DNA from: Gordonibacter sp034932485
GTDB taxonomy: Bacteria > Actinomycetota > Coriobacteriia > Coriobacteriales > Eggerthellaceae
DNA: 64,000 bases
Reading direction: 5' to 3'
Assembly: GCA_034932485.1 (NCBI GenBank)
Contig: JAYFOQ010000004.1
Coordinates: 9,737 to 73,736 of the forward strand
The notes beneath the pieces were generated by a model. That model ran no database searches. It was not told where the DNA came from and was given only the letters and a program-made list of their open reading frames with translations. How positions within the stretch are numbered: position 1 is the stretch's first letter; each line of letters begins with the position of its first letter. Below are positions 1-8,198 of this stretch, piece after piece. The translations under genes were made by a program, and so were the position numbers.

Positions 1-429
1 TACACCCTCGCAGCTACCCCCTATCTACTTAAAGACGGTGGCGACGGATTCGTCATGTTTAATAACAGTACGGTTATCCAAGACGAACAGGGGCTCGATT
101 ACGAAGCGCTCATCCGCTATTTGCGGGACGACTTAAAAGGCATCATCAGCACCGATTCCGTCTATGCAGAAGAAAATGGCGAGGGGCGCATCCTTGTGAA
201 GAATGGACCCGATCCCCTACCTACACCAACCCCGGTTCCTACCCCCACGCCAACACCCTTACCAACACCTAACGAGCCCGCTGCAAATCAGCTTGCGGCA
301 ACAGGCGATTCCTTATTGCCAGCCTACGCCACTGCAAGTACCCTTGCCCTTTGCAGTTTTGTCGGAGTTGCGTGCGTAACCTACGGTTTAAACCGCAAAG
401 GAAAGCCTGAAGCCAAACCACTGTCGTGA
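1..429 (+). CDS. 5'-nucleotidase family cell-wall protein, C-terminal fragment
   Basis: The frame is open from the first base, so the gene starts outside the window and only its last 142 codons are visible. The first residues, YTLAATPYLLKDGGDGF, match the C-terminal domain of secreted 5'-nucleotidases/cyclic phosphodiesterases (the GGDG loop). A Pro/Thr linker (PTPTPVPT-type repeats) follows, then LAATGD, a hydrophobic segment and a basic tail (NRKGK). That order fits a sortase sorting signal with LAATG in place of LPxTG. I infer a surface-anchored nucleotide-scavenging enzyme. The catalytic metal-binding domain is not visible and no sortase lies in the window. The ATG at 55 is internal. Confidence 0.75.
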   Translation, partial: YTLAATPYLLKDGGDGFVMFNNSTVIQDEQGLDYEALIRYLRDDLKGIISTDSVYAEENGEGRILVKNGPDPLPTPTPVPTPTPTPLPTPNEPAANQLAATGDSLLPAYATASTLALCSFVGVACVTYGLNRKGKPEAKPLS

Positions 430-514
430 ACCTGTCAACACGTACTGCCTTGATGCTGATATACTGACAAATTGAGTCTACGTCCCGATGGATGTCCGAC
501 GAAAAGAGGAAACT

Positions 515-1000
515 ATGCTTTACGACAACATTCTAGTGCCCTACGATGGATCCGAATCGGCCCGCGCCGCGTTAGCAGAATCTATCAAGTTCGTGCGCGA
601 CGACCCCACTCTTACCCTTCGCATCATACAAATTGTCGACACCGAACAGCTGGTTATCAACCGATTAGAAGCCCAAGGTCGTACCCGTGAGGCCCTCGAG
701 TCTTCTGAAGAAGTGCATGCATTGTTTGAAAGTGTAGTGGAAGAAGCAAACGGAACGCTGCATGAGCATATTGATGCGCTACTTAAAGGCCTTATGAGCA
801 GAATTATTATCGAGATGCTGGAAGAAACCGTTCCCGCCGAACAAATTGTCGCCTACGCGAACGAACACAATTGCGACCTCATTGTTATGGGTTCACGTGG
901 ACTGGGTGCACTACGTGGCATGCTTGGTAGCGTGAGTAATTACGTTTTACGTCATGCCGAAATGCCGGTGCTTATTGTTAAGCAGCCCGCCGAAGAGTAA
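515..1000 (+). CDS. Universal stress protein (UspA family)
   Basis: 161-residue single-domain Usp protein. The N-terminus has the usual first strand (ILVPYDGSESARAAL). Near the C-terminus is the nucleotide-binding loop GSRGLGALRGMLGSVS, the G-2x-G-9x-G-S pattern of ATP-binding members. I chose ATG 515 over the in-frame ATG 488 because AGAGGA lies just before it and the domain begins there. Members of this family bind ATP and help survival under stress or growth arrest; the exact role here is unknown. It is followed by a strong terminator and then by the encapsulin operon, another stress-related unit, but nothing shows co-transcription. Confidence 0.9.
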   Translation: MLYDNILVPYDGSESARAALAESIKFVRDDPTLTLRIIQIVDTEQLVINRLEAQGRTREALESSEEVHALFESVVEEANGTLHEHIDALLKGLMSRIIIEMLEETVPAEQIVAYANEHNCDLIVMGSRGLGALRGMLGSVSNYVLRHAEMPVLIVKQPAEE

Positions 1001-1060
1001 TCCGGCATCAAAGCCCCATAACATGCTTGTATTCTGCTTGTCTTTCAACAGAGTCGAAAC

Positions 1061-1104
1061 AAATGCGCTCTTATTGAGAAGAATTATCAATAAGAGCGCA
1101 TTTT
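1061..1104 (+). terminator. Intrinsic terminator after the Usp gene
   Basis: A 17-bp perfect stem (1061-1077 with 1088-1104) closes a short A-rich loop. The ends are AAAT/ATTTT, so it could work in both directions. It separates the Usp gene from the encapsulin operon. Confidence 0.8.
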
Positions 1105-1236
1105 AGCAGACATTGGACCTTTTGCAGAGTAACATGTGCCTCAAGGTGAAGGAAGCAGCCGTACAACTACCGTCCTCGAGCAACCGAAAGAGCTGCACAG
1201 GACCCGTCAAACGGCTCATTGAGGAAAGGGAATCTT

Positions 1237-1596
1237 ATGCCAAGCTTTGCCAACCCGTTTGCAGGAAATGTTGACCGTAAAATGTCTAATGCCGAACTCA
1301 TGCAGGCTCTACGCCTCGACATTGCCGGCGAACTCGAAGCAATTTACCTGTACGAATCTCACTATTTGGCCACCGATGATCCTGCGGCAAAAGCCGTTCT
1401 GGCCGACATCCGCGACGAAGAAAAAGCCCACATGGGAGAACTCATTACCCTCATGCGTCATCTCGACCCCAAAGAAACTGAATTTTTCTTGGACGGCGAA
1501 GGCGAAGTTCAAGAAATGTTGGGTGATTTGGGAATCAAGACAGACGGAGAAATTGCACCTGCCTCTGGCCCCTCTGTCGGAGATTTATCAAACTAA
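1237..1596 (+). CDS. Encapsulated ferritin-like cargo protein (EncFtn type)
   Basis: 119-residue, mostly helical protein with ferritin-like iron ligands: ELEAIYLYESH in one helix and RDEEKAHMGEL in the next, the E...ExxH pattern of encapsulated ferritins, which form a ferroxidase site only across a subunit interface. The C-terminal tail SGPSVGDLSN resembles the short cargo-loading peptide (consensus near TVGSLR) that docks inside encapsulin shells. ATG 1237 has AAAGGG six bases upstream; an upstream TTG at 1219 is less likely. The shell gene follows 43 bases later, so the pair should be one operon. Expected role: oxidation and storage of iron inside the compartment, protecting an anaerobe from iron and oxygen stress. 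Confidence 0.85.
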   Translation: MPSFANPFAGNVDRKMSNAELMQALRLDIAGELEAIYLYESHYLATDDPAAKAVLADIRDEEKAHMGELITLMRHLDPKETEFFLDGEGEVQEMLGDLGIKTDGEIAPASGPSVGDLSN

Positions 1597-1639
1597 AAAC
1601 CGTACTTTTTCTCGCCACCTAATAAGAAAGGTGTTCGTT

Positions 1640-2452
1640 ATGGATTATCTCGCTCGAGAATCGGCCGATTTATCGGACGAATTATGGAACCGCATCGATG
1701 AAGCCGTTATTGGAACGGCCCGCAAGCAGCTTACCTGCCGTCGTTTTCTGAAAATTCATGGGCCGCTAGGTGTAGGCGCCACAACCGTAGCAATGGACGG
1801 CGTAAATAAAGAAGAAGTGCTTGAGGACGGCATCGGTCGCATTGCTGGCCGCGTGCAGCTTGAACTCCCCCTGTTTTTTGAGGATTTTACCCTGCTCGGC
1901 CGCGATATGGACCTAGCTGCACGCACGGGCATGCCCATTGATCTTGCGCCAGCCATTGCCGCCGCGAAAAAAGCGGCTCGTCGGGAGGACGACCTTATTC
2001 TGAACGGCAACGCCGCCCTTGGCAGCACGGGTCTTCTCACCGTGAAGGGTTCGAACAAGCTAAAGAAGGGCGACTGGAGTAAAGGTGAAAACAGTTTCAC
2101 CGACATAACCGCCGCAGTATCTCAACTGGCAAAAACCGGCTATCTGGGTCGTTACGTGTTGGTCGTGTCGCCCGATCTATTCTTAGACCTGCAACGTTTA
2201 CAGCCAAACACTGGCCTTCTGGAGATCGACCGCATCAAAAAGCTTATCGGCGACAACGTCTATATGACAAGCGTCATGGGCGACAGCAAGGCAGTATTAG
2301 TATGCGCCGAGCCGGAGTATCTCGATTTGGCAGTTGGCCTCGATCTCTCTGTGGGATACTCAGAGTTTGTGGACTTTAACCACCACTTCCGCATCATGGA
2401 AACAGCGGCTCTGCGCGTCAAAGACCCCGCCGCTATTGTTGTAATGGCATAA
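1640..2452 (+). CDS. Encapsulin shell protein (linocin-M18 family)
   Basis: 270 residues, the usual length of HK97-fold family 1 encapsulins. Recognisable parts are the N-terminal helix region (MDYLARESADLSDELW), RRFLKIHGPLGVG, the E-loop zone with LFFEDFTLLGRD, and the C-terminal half ending in MetAla. Such proteins self-assemble into icosahedral shells that hold a cargo enzyme, here probably the ferritin-like protein encoded just upstream. ATG 1640 follows AGAAAGG by seven to eight bases. The frame is open much further upstream (from 1247) through the cargo gene, but that extension is not coding. A terminator follows at 2494. Confidence 0.93.
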   Translation: MDYLARESADLSDELWNRIDEAVIGTARKQLTCRRFLKIHGPLGVGATTVAMDGVNKEEVLEDGIGRIAGRVQLELPLFFEDFTLLGRDMDLAARTGMPIDLAPAIAAAKKAARREDDLILNGNAALGSTGLLTVKGSNKLKKGDWSKGENSFTDITAAVSQLAKTGYLGRYVLVVSPDLFLDLQRLQPNTGLLEIDRIKKLIGDNVYMTSVMGDSKAVLVCAEPEYLDLAVGLDLSVGYSEFVDFNHHFRIMETAALRVKDPAAIVVMA

Positions 2453-2493
2453 GATACGTAGCTACTAAATACGCTCTACAAAAGCATACCTCT

Positions 2494-2530
2494 GAACTGG
2501 ACCCCTACTTGAGGGGGTCCAGTTCCTTTA
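2494..2530 (+). terminator. Terminator after encapsulin, between convergent genes
   Basis: A 12-bp stem (2494-2505 with 2514-2525) is followed by CTTT. It lies between the convergent encapsulin and UbiB-kinase genes and may serve both. Confidence 0.7.
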
Positions 2531-2548
2531 AGGTAAAGTTCCGGGTAT

Positions 2549-4294
2549 TTATTCCACCTTTTCATCGTTACGCTGCTGATGGCGAGTAAGCAAGGTGCGC
2601 CAAATAACATAGACCCCCAAAATAAATGCACCCAGATAGCCCAGCACTCCCAGCAGTGGCACCTCCAGAAACTTAGGTTGCATATTCGTCTGCGAGATAA
2701 GGCTTGAACCAACAAACAACCCGGCCGATATCAAAGCAAGCGAAACCGTCCCCGCTACCGAATAGAGGGCCGCCACCAGATCGCGAGGGATGCGCAAGTC
2801 GGCGCCCACCTTCACTTGTCCGCGATCAAGCATCTCCAGAGTGTTTGATACCTGCAGAGGAAGGTGGGTAAATGCCTCGGCTGAGGCCGTCGAAGCAGCA
2901 AACAATTCCTTCGCTTTCGCCTCAAGCGCATCCATCCTCAACGTTTGGCGCTTCACGTGATCTGAGATAATGCCCACCACGCTGGCGTCTGGGGCAATGT
3001 CCACCAACACACCCTCGAGCGTCATCATGCCGCGCGCCAACATAGTAAGAGAGGGCGGCAAAGTAAGATTCTGGGTGCGCAGCACTTCGATAACATCCAG
3101 TAGTGCCGTACCCACATTTATATCGGCCAAATCTGCCGATGCATACGAGGCCATCAGTGCACTAATCTGTTCCAGAAGCCGCCCATGGTCAACCGGGCCA
3201 TGTTCTTTAGCAAGCGCCAATAAAGCATCTTTCAGCGCAAACGCATCACCCTTCGCTACCGAAACGAAGAGCTTCCCAACAATAGTCCGCTCAGATGACG
3301 AAAGAGACCCAGTCATGCCTAGGTCTATCCACACGACAGCGTGATTGCTCACCAAAATGTTTCCTGGATGCGGGTCGGCGTGGAAGAATCCGTTATCGAT
3401 AACCTGAGTCACATAACTTTCGGCTAAACGACGGCCAAGCACAGCCGGATCGTCACCCTGAGCGCGCAGTGCTACAAGATCGTTAATATGCGGTCCGTCT
3501 ACGTATTCCATAACCAGCACCTCATTGGTGCTGAATGCAGCATAAGGCCGCGGGCTTTCCACCTGAGGTTGATCGGAAAGATCGCGCCCGAAACGCTGTA
3601 GGTTGCCCAACTCTACGCAAAAGTCCACTTCTTCACCCGTAGTACGTGCCAGTTCGTCTACTAACTCATCGAGGGTCAGCATAATGCCCCCCGGAACGTG
3701 CGCCAAATCGGCCAGAGCCAACACGTGCTTAATCAAGGTAATGTCTTGAGCCATCTGTTCTACCACGTTGGGCCGCCGAACCTTTACGGCAACGAAGGGG
3801 GTTCCTTCATCCACTGCTCCATCCGTAGGTAACCCATTCTTCGTCCAATCAGCAGAAGTTAATCCATCCGTAGCTACCCCCACAGGGTTGCCTAAACCTT
3901 GCGCCAATCGAGCACGGTGCACCTGCGCCACTGAAGCCAAGCCCAAGGGTTCTTCTTCAATCTCGGCAAACGTTTCTTGCCAAGGATGTCCTAACGACTC
4001 TTCAATCGTATTTATAATTACAGAAAACGGCACCGGTGCTACGTTTGCTCGCAAAGCCTTGAATGCGTCGGCATATTCTTTGGGAATAATATCGCTGCGG
4101 TTTGAGGCAATCTGCCCCATCTTTACAAAGGTAGGTCCTAGATCCTCTAAAATTGCGGTAGCCTTCTGGGGAGTAAGCCCCGAATAGGCATGATGCTTAC
4201 GCAGTATCCGCTCAATCTCGCGCATACGCTTGCCCGAGGTATTGTCTTTGAAGGTAACTTCCGCAACCTTCATCACTTCGCGGAATGTAGGCAT
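2549..4294 (-). CDS. ABC1/UbiB-family atypical kinase with C-terminal membrane anchor
   Basis: 581 residues. The signature parts of the UbiB/ADCK family occur in order: the KxGQ motif (TFVKMGQIASNRSDIIP), the Ala-rich loop replacing the P-loop (LGLASVAQVHRARL), the lysine strand (FVAVKVRRP), the catalytic loop HADPHPGN and the metal-binding VWIDLG. Two hydrophobic C-terminal segments suggest membrane anchoring. The start is set by AAGGAG seven bases before ATG 4294; the open frame continues to 4555 but lacks a site there. UbiB proteins support quinone biosynthesis or lipid handling through an ATPase activity. In this organism the quinone would presumably be menaquinone; that is inference. The gene is divergent from the flavoprotein reductase at 4658. 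Confidence 0.88.
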   Translation of the reverse strand: MPTFREVMKVAEVTFKDNTSGKRMREIERILRKHHAYSGLTPQKATAILEDLGPTFVKMGQIASNRSDIIPKEYADAFKALRANVAPVPFSVIINTIEESLGHPWQETFAEIEEEPLGLASVAQVHRARLAQGLGNPVGVATDGLTSADWTKNGLPTDGAVDEGTPFVAVKVRRPNVVEQMAQDITLIKHVLALADLAHVPGGIMLTLDELVDELARTTGEEVDFCVELGNLQRFGRDLSDQPQVESPRPYAAFSTNEVLVMEYVDGPHINDLVALRAQGDDPAVLGRRLAESYVTQVIDNGFFHADPHPGNILVSNHAVVWIDLGMTGSLSSSERTIVGKLFVSVAKGDAFALKDALLALAKEHGPVDHGRLLEQISALMASYASADLADINVGTALLDVIEVLRTQNLTLPPSLTMLARGMMTLEGVLVDIAPDASVVGIISDHVKRQTLRMDALEAKAKELFAASTASAEAFTHLPLQVSNTLEMLDRGQVKVGADLRIPRDLVAALYSVAGTVSLALISAGLFVGSSLISQTNMQPKFLEVPLLGVLGYLGAFILGVYVIWRTLLTRHQQRNDEKVE

Positions 4295-4657
4295 AGCTCG
4301 GCTCCTTATCGTCACTATTCCTCTTATCGTAGCATGCTCTAACCCTCTCCCCGCTTCTCTCGCTCTATCGTTCACCAGATCGTAGGCAAGAAGCATACCG
4401 TCGCTCAACAAGTGATATCCGCAGATTTCATCTGGTAAAACGCAACGCAATCCTCCCTCCCCTGTTTTCGGGTATTTGCATCCCCCTCTGACACATAACC
4501 CCAAAATACCCGCATTCGCGCGATGAAAGACCCTTTTACCCATCCTATGGTTCACCTATTCGGATGGAGGGCGAAGGTGCGACCCGTCCGAAAAGCCATC
4601 CGAGGTATTTCACGCAGACCTATCTCGGGTAAAACGAATACAGGAGGAGGATTTATT
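4295..4657. promoter_or_regulatory. Divergent intergenic region with repeated motifs
   Basis: 363 bases without a gene, between divergent genes. Seen: a 9-bp inverted repeat, CGGGTATTT at 4469-4477 and AAATACCCG at 4504-4512; a direct repeat GGTAAAACG at 4434-4442 and 4628-4636; and TTTTACCC at 4534-4541 in inverted orientation. They may be operator sites for the reductase gene, perhaps for one of the LuxR regulators. No convincing -35/-10 pair was identified. Confidence 0.4.
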
Positions 4658-6367
4658 ATGGGAGAGAACATTAGCCGTCGAGGCTTCCTGGCTGGTCTTA
4701 CCGCAACCGGAGCTCTCGCGGCAGCCGGAGCGCTCGCGGGCTGCGCGCCGCAGGCTGCAAGCAAGTCTAAGGACGACAAAACAACCCCCGTCTCGTGGCG
4801 TGATAAGCCCGAGCCTATCACCAACATCACCGAGACCGTCGACGCCGATATCGTAGTTATTGGTGCAGGCAACGGCGGTCTTCCCGCTGCAACCACCGCC
4901 GCGCAAAATGGCGCCAAGGTAATTGTGTTGGAAAAAGGCGGTAACATTGCCGCAGCTCGTGAGGCTATCGGCGCCCTCAACTCGAAACTAGAGCCCGATC
5001 ATCACGAAGACGTTCCCAAGCTGCTTAATCACGCAAACATGACGCAAAGTGGCGATGCCAACATGCTGCTGTATAAAACCTGGGCAGAGAAGTCCGGCGA
5101 GATGATGGAGTGGATGAAAAAGACGCTGGAACCCAAGGGTATGTTGTTCCCCTTCGAGTGGCACTGTCCCGACCCTTCTGTTGCCCCCGAGGCATACTAC
5201 CCGGCCATGTGCTACAACCCCTGCCTTGATGAATACAACCCCGAAGGCCCCAATTACGGAGCCTACATGCATCTGAAAGTGATGAGCGAAGTGCTAACGG
5301 AGCTCGGTGGAGAGATTCGATTACTCACGCCAGCAAAACAGCTCATTCAGGACGATTCGGGCAAGGTTACCGGTGTTATAGCCACCGATAATGACGGAAA
5401 GAATATTCAGTTTAATGCTACCAAGGGAGTAATTATCTGCACGGGCGGCTACGGCGCCAACGAAGCGATGCTAAAAGACCTCGTACCCGTTGCCTCTGAA
5501 TACTGCGTACTCGGCGACAGCGTCACGGAAGAGGGCGATGGTATTCGCATGGCGCTTTGGGCGGGCGCCTACCTCGAGGCCGGCGGATCGTGCATGATAT
5601 GGAACCGTGGCCTCATGAACGACGACACCGAATTCGGTCGTCCTTGGCAGGGTCAAATATTCCTTCCCGGTAGCCAGCCGTTCTTGCACGTAAACGCCAA
5701 CGGAGAACGCTTTATGAACGAGGATCAGTGCTACCCCATGAGCTACGCAGGCGGCTTAAACCAGCCAGGCCATTTCTCGTGGGAAGTGTGGGATGCCAGC
5801 TACTGGGAAGATATCGTAAAGTTTGACACCTGCGGCTGCTCTCGTCTTGCCCCCGCGCCGGCCGGCACTGCGTTCAACGCAGACGTATACGACTGCGAGG
5901 CCATGTCTAAAGAACATCTCGACAATTTCTGGTTCGCTCCGAATTTGGAAAGCGGCGCCATCAAGAAAGCAAACACCATTGAAGAGCTAGCCAAGGCCAT
6001 GGGTTTTGATGCCGAGAAAACAGCCACCTTTGTAGCAGCCGTCGCGCGCTACAATGAAATGGCTGCCGCAGGCAAAGATACCGACTTTGGAAAAGAATCA
6101 TTCCGCCTGAGTGCCGTAAATGAACCGCCCTACTACGCTGCACGCATTTCTGGAGAGCTACTGGTTACCACGCATGGCGTTGTAACGGATGCTAACAGCC
6201 AGCCACTGCGCGAAGATGGCACCATTATCGAGAATCTGTATGTATGCGGAAACGACCAGGGTGGCTTCTATCCACACAACTATCCTAGCAACTTTACCGG
6301 CATCAACGCTGGCCGCACGGCCACTTTCGGCCGCATCGCCGCCAAGCATGCCCTTGGTGTGGCATAG
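4658..6367 (+). CDS. Tat-exported FAD-dependent reductase lipoprotein (fumarate reductase-like)
   Basis: 569 residues. The N-terminus has a twin-arginine motif (SRRGFLAG), a hydrophobic stretch and a lipobox LAGC with Cys29, so it is probably exported folded and lipid-anchored. The dinucleotide fold follows (VVIGAGNGG, residues 67-74), and the family's C-terminal FAD-binding block is at the end (LYVCGNDQGGFY...GINAGRTATFGR). It belongs to the FAD_binding_2 family of flavocytochrome c fumarate reductases and ketosteroid dehydrogenases but has neither heme motifs nor an FMN domain. The stretch where relatives carry a TMGG-like active-site loop reads TTHGVVTD, so the substrate may not be fumarate. 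GGAGGAGG precedes ATG 4658. A LuxR-type regulator lies convergently downstream. Confidence 0.85.
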   Translation: MGENISRRGFLAGLTATGALAAAGALAGCAPQAASKSKDDKTTPVSWRDKPEPITNITETVDADIVVIGAGNGGLPAATTAAQNGAKVIVLEKGGNIAAAREAIGALNSKLEPDHHEDVPKLLNHANMTQSGDANMLLYKTWAEKSGEMMEWMKKTLEPKGMLFPFEWHCPDPSVAPEAYYPAMCYNPCLDEYNPEGPNYGAYMHLKVMSEVLTELGGEIRLLTPAKQLIQDDSGKVTGVIATDNDGKNIQFNATKGVIICTGGYGANEAMLKDLVPVASEYCVLGDSVTEEGDGIRMALWAGAYLEAGGSCMIWNRGLMNDDTEFGRPWQGQIFLPGSQPFLHVNANGERFMNEDQCYPMSYAGGLNQPGHFSWEVWDASYWEDIVKFDTCGCSRLAPAPAGTAFNADVYDCEAMSKEHLDNFWFAPNLESGAIKKANTIEELAKAMGFDAEKTATFVAAVARYNEMAAAGKDTDFGKESFRLSAVNEPPYYAARISGELLVTTHGVVTDANSQPLREDGTIIENLYVCGNDQGGFYPHNYPSNFTGINAGRTATFGRIAAKHALGVA

Positions 6368-6431
6368 GTAAGTACGCTTAACCCGTTCAATATCGCCTTA
6401 CGAGCTTCCCCTCCCCAGAGAACTTATCGAC

Positions 6432-8033
6432 CTAGTGCACGAGGTCGATAAGTTCCTGTCGGGAATGCACTTCCAACTTAACGTAGATGTGCTTAGCATG
6501 CGTAGCGGCGGTTTCTTTCGAGATAAAGAGAGCATCGCGCACATAAGGAATCGAACGCCCTCTCGCCAATAGATCGAACACCTCGGTTTCGCGCGGCGTA
6601 AGCCCTCTCTCGACAGCAAGTTCGCGAATACGAGCGCCCAGTATATCTTCCTCGGAATCGGCTGCGGTAGAACCCTCTTCTGCCGATTCAGTAACAAACT
6701 CCTTTGCCCATGTGTTCGCGCATCCCCTTGTTTGGTTCACCCCAACAACCACATCGCCCACGCGTCCATCAAGCGAGAAGCTTTTACGATTAAGTACAAA
6801 CATAGTAACCACCACCAGCACGGCAATAGAAACCGCCGCTACTTGGTCAAGCGATATAGCTCCTTCAGCCATAAAGCGCTTGACTATAATCATCGTTATC
6901 ACACCTAAGAAGTCTCCCAAATGCACAAATATCCAGCCTAAACCAAACGACTGAACCGCCGTAGCCTTACCCGACGATGCATAGTTGGAAAAGAACATTT
7001 GCGTGATAACGCAGAAGGCAAACCGTGCCGCAATGGATATTACATAGGCAATATAGCTACCCGCATCGGGGCTAAACACGATAAGAGCAACAAAACCCAA
7101 CACCAGCGCGGGACACATCCAACGATAGAGAAACGGGATAGATATGCGGTGAGGGCCTATCGTAGAGAAGAATGAAACAATGGCCATAAAAGCAATACTC
7201 ACCAACATAACTAGTTGGAATGCCATAGCATGAACATCGGGGCTCAGCCAAAAAGTTCCCTCTAAGCATACGAACAAACATGCAACTATCAGCCCGAGAG
7301 CAACGCGGCCCATAGACACCAGCACAACAGATAAACTATTTTTCGCCCGATTATGTGCCGTAGTGTAGGCTTTTTGCTCAGCTAAGCCGGCATGTTCAAC
7401 AGATGCGCCACATTGCTTTACCTCTTTCCACGACAAAGCAAAGCATAACCCGGAAAGCAAGGGCAACACGGTTACAAATACCAGCGCTACCCATCCACTC
7501 ATGGACGATACCAATAGCACCAAAAGCGCGGCAATAATAGCAGACAGGGGAGAAAGAAACTCAACGTCTTCTTGCGATATGCGCGCAAAATACTCGCCCC
7601 ACATCACCCACATGACGCCACTACCAAAGCCTGTTAGTAAGCTGCCCAGAACAAACAACATAACCATAGCGTCCGCGTTAGGTGGCGCCCAAAACAAAAG
7701 AGGCGTCGATACCGCCGTAGCGACAGGAGCCACACGCAATAACATCACGTGATCGGCGGGCGAGCCAAACGTACGCTCGGCACCCACGATAGCAATAAGA
7801 GTTAACACCGACATAAGCACCGGGAGGCCTGAAAAAAATAGCTGCTCAAGCAGTCCGCTAAAACCAAACCATTCGCTAGAACGGCCCACATAGCCATCGA
7901 CCACTTCGGTATAAAATACGCAGAACACCCACGCCAGCAGGAAAGCCCATCCGAATCGCCTCATAGGAACAAAGCGAGCAATTACGCTCGCAAGCGATTT
8001 CTCTCTTTTTTCCATCATCCGCGTTTTCGCCAT
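6432..8033 (-). CDS. Membrane-embedded LuxR-type transcriptional regulator
   Basis: 533 residues: about ten to twelve hydrophobic segments resembling an MFS-like bundle, then a charged linker and a C-terminal LuxR helix-turn-helix (LTPRETEVFDLLARGRS...ISKETAATHAKHIYVKLEV). This architecture is common in Eggerthellaceae, often beside reductase genes, and is thought to sense a small molecule in the membrane and control the neighbour. The ATG at 8033 was chosen because earlier in-frame codons would add a cysteine-rich stretch unlike the family; the ribosome-binding site there (AGGGG) is only fair. It is convergent with the reductase at 4658 and upstream of the one at 8199, so which it controls is uncertain. 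Confidence 0.87.
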   Translation of the reverse strand: MAKTRMMEKREKSLASVIARFVPMRRFGWAFLLAWVFCVFYTEVVDGYVGRSSEWFGFSGLLEQLFFSGLPVLMSVLTLIAIVGAERTFGSPADHVMLLRVAPVATAVSTPLLFWAPPNADAMVMLFVLGSLLTGFGSGVMWVMWGEYFARISQEDVEFLSPLSAIIAALLVLLVSSMSGWVALVFVTVLPLLSGLCFALSWKEVKQCGASVEHAGLAEQKAYTTAHNRAKNSLSVVLVSMGRVALGLIVACLFVCLEGTFWLSPDVHAMAFQLVMLVSIAFMAIVSFFSTIGPHRISIPFLYRWMCPALVLGFVALIVFSPDAGSYIAYVISIAARFAFCVITQMFFSNYASSGKATAVQSFGLGWIFVHLGDFLGVITMIIVKRFMAEGAISLDQVAAVSIAVLVVVTMFVLNRKSFSLDGRVGDVVVGVNQTRGCANTWAKEFVTESAEEGSTAADSEEDILGARIRELAVERGLTPRETEVFDLLARGRSIPYVRDALFISKETAATHAKHIYVKLEVHSRQELIDLVH

Positions 8034-8102
8034 AGTCGCCCCTACCCACCTTATTGCGCACCTTAAAAGCGGCATACAAGCGCCGCAAAGGAGTTTATTA
8101 TA

Positions 8103-8177
8103 GCGGCCCCGCATGCAGTAAGCATGCGGGGCCGCCTGAAAACGACGTACGAAGCTGAGGGAGGGAAAGGCTTCGTA
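8103..8177 (-). terminator. Two hairpins downstream of the 8199-9857 gene
   Basis: Minus-strand transcription leaving the reductase gene meets an 8-bp stem (8148-8155 with 8170-8177, followed on that strand by CGTCGTTTT), then a perfect 14-bp GC-rich stem (8103-8116 with 8122-8135, five-base loop). The U-run after the second is poor, so it may instead block read-through structurally. Confidence 0.55.
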
Positions 8178-8198
8178 ACGTCAAAGAATGGAGGAAGG

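Noticed and set aside
1247..1639. Open frame making a 401-residue protein ending in encapsulin
   Set aside because: The upstream part runs out of frame through the ferritin-like cargo gene and has no family resemblance. ATG 1640 has a good ribosome-binding site and the exact encapsulin N-terminus.
4295..4555. N-terminal extension of the UbiB-type kinase
   Set aside because: It has no ribosome-binding site and atypical composition; the AAGGAG before ATG 4294 fixes the start.
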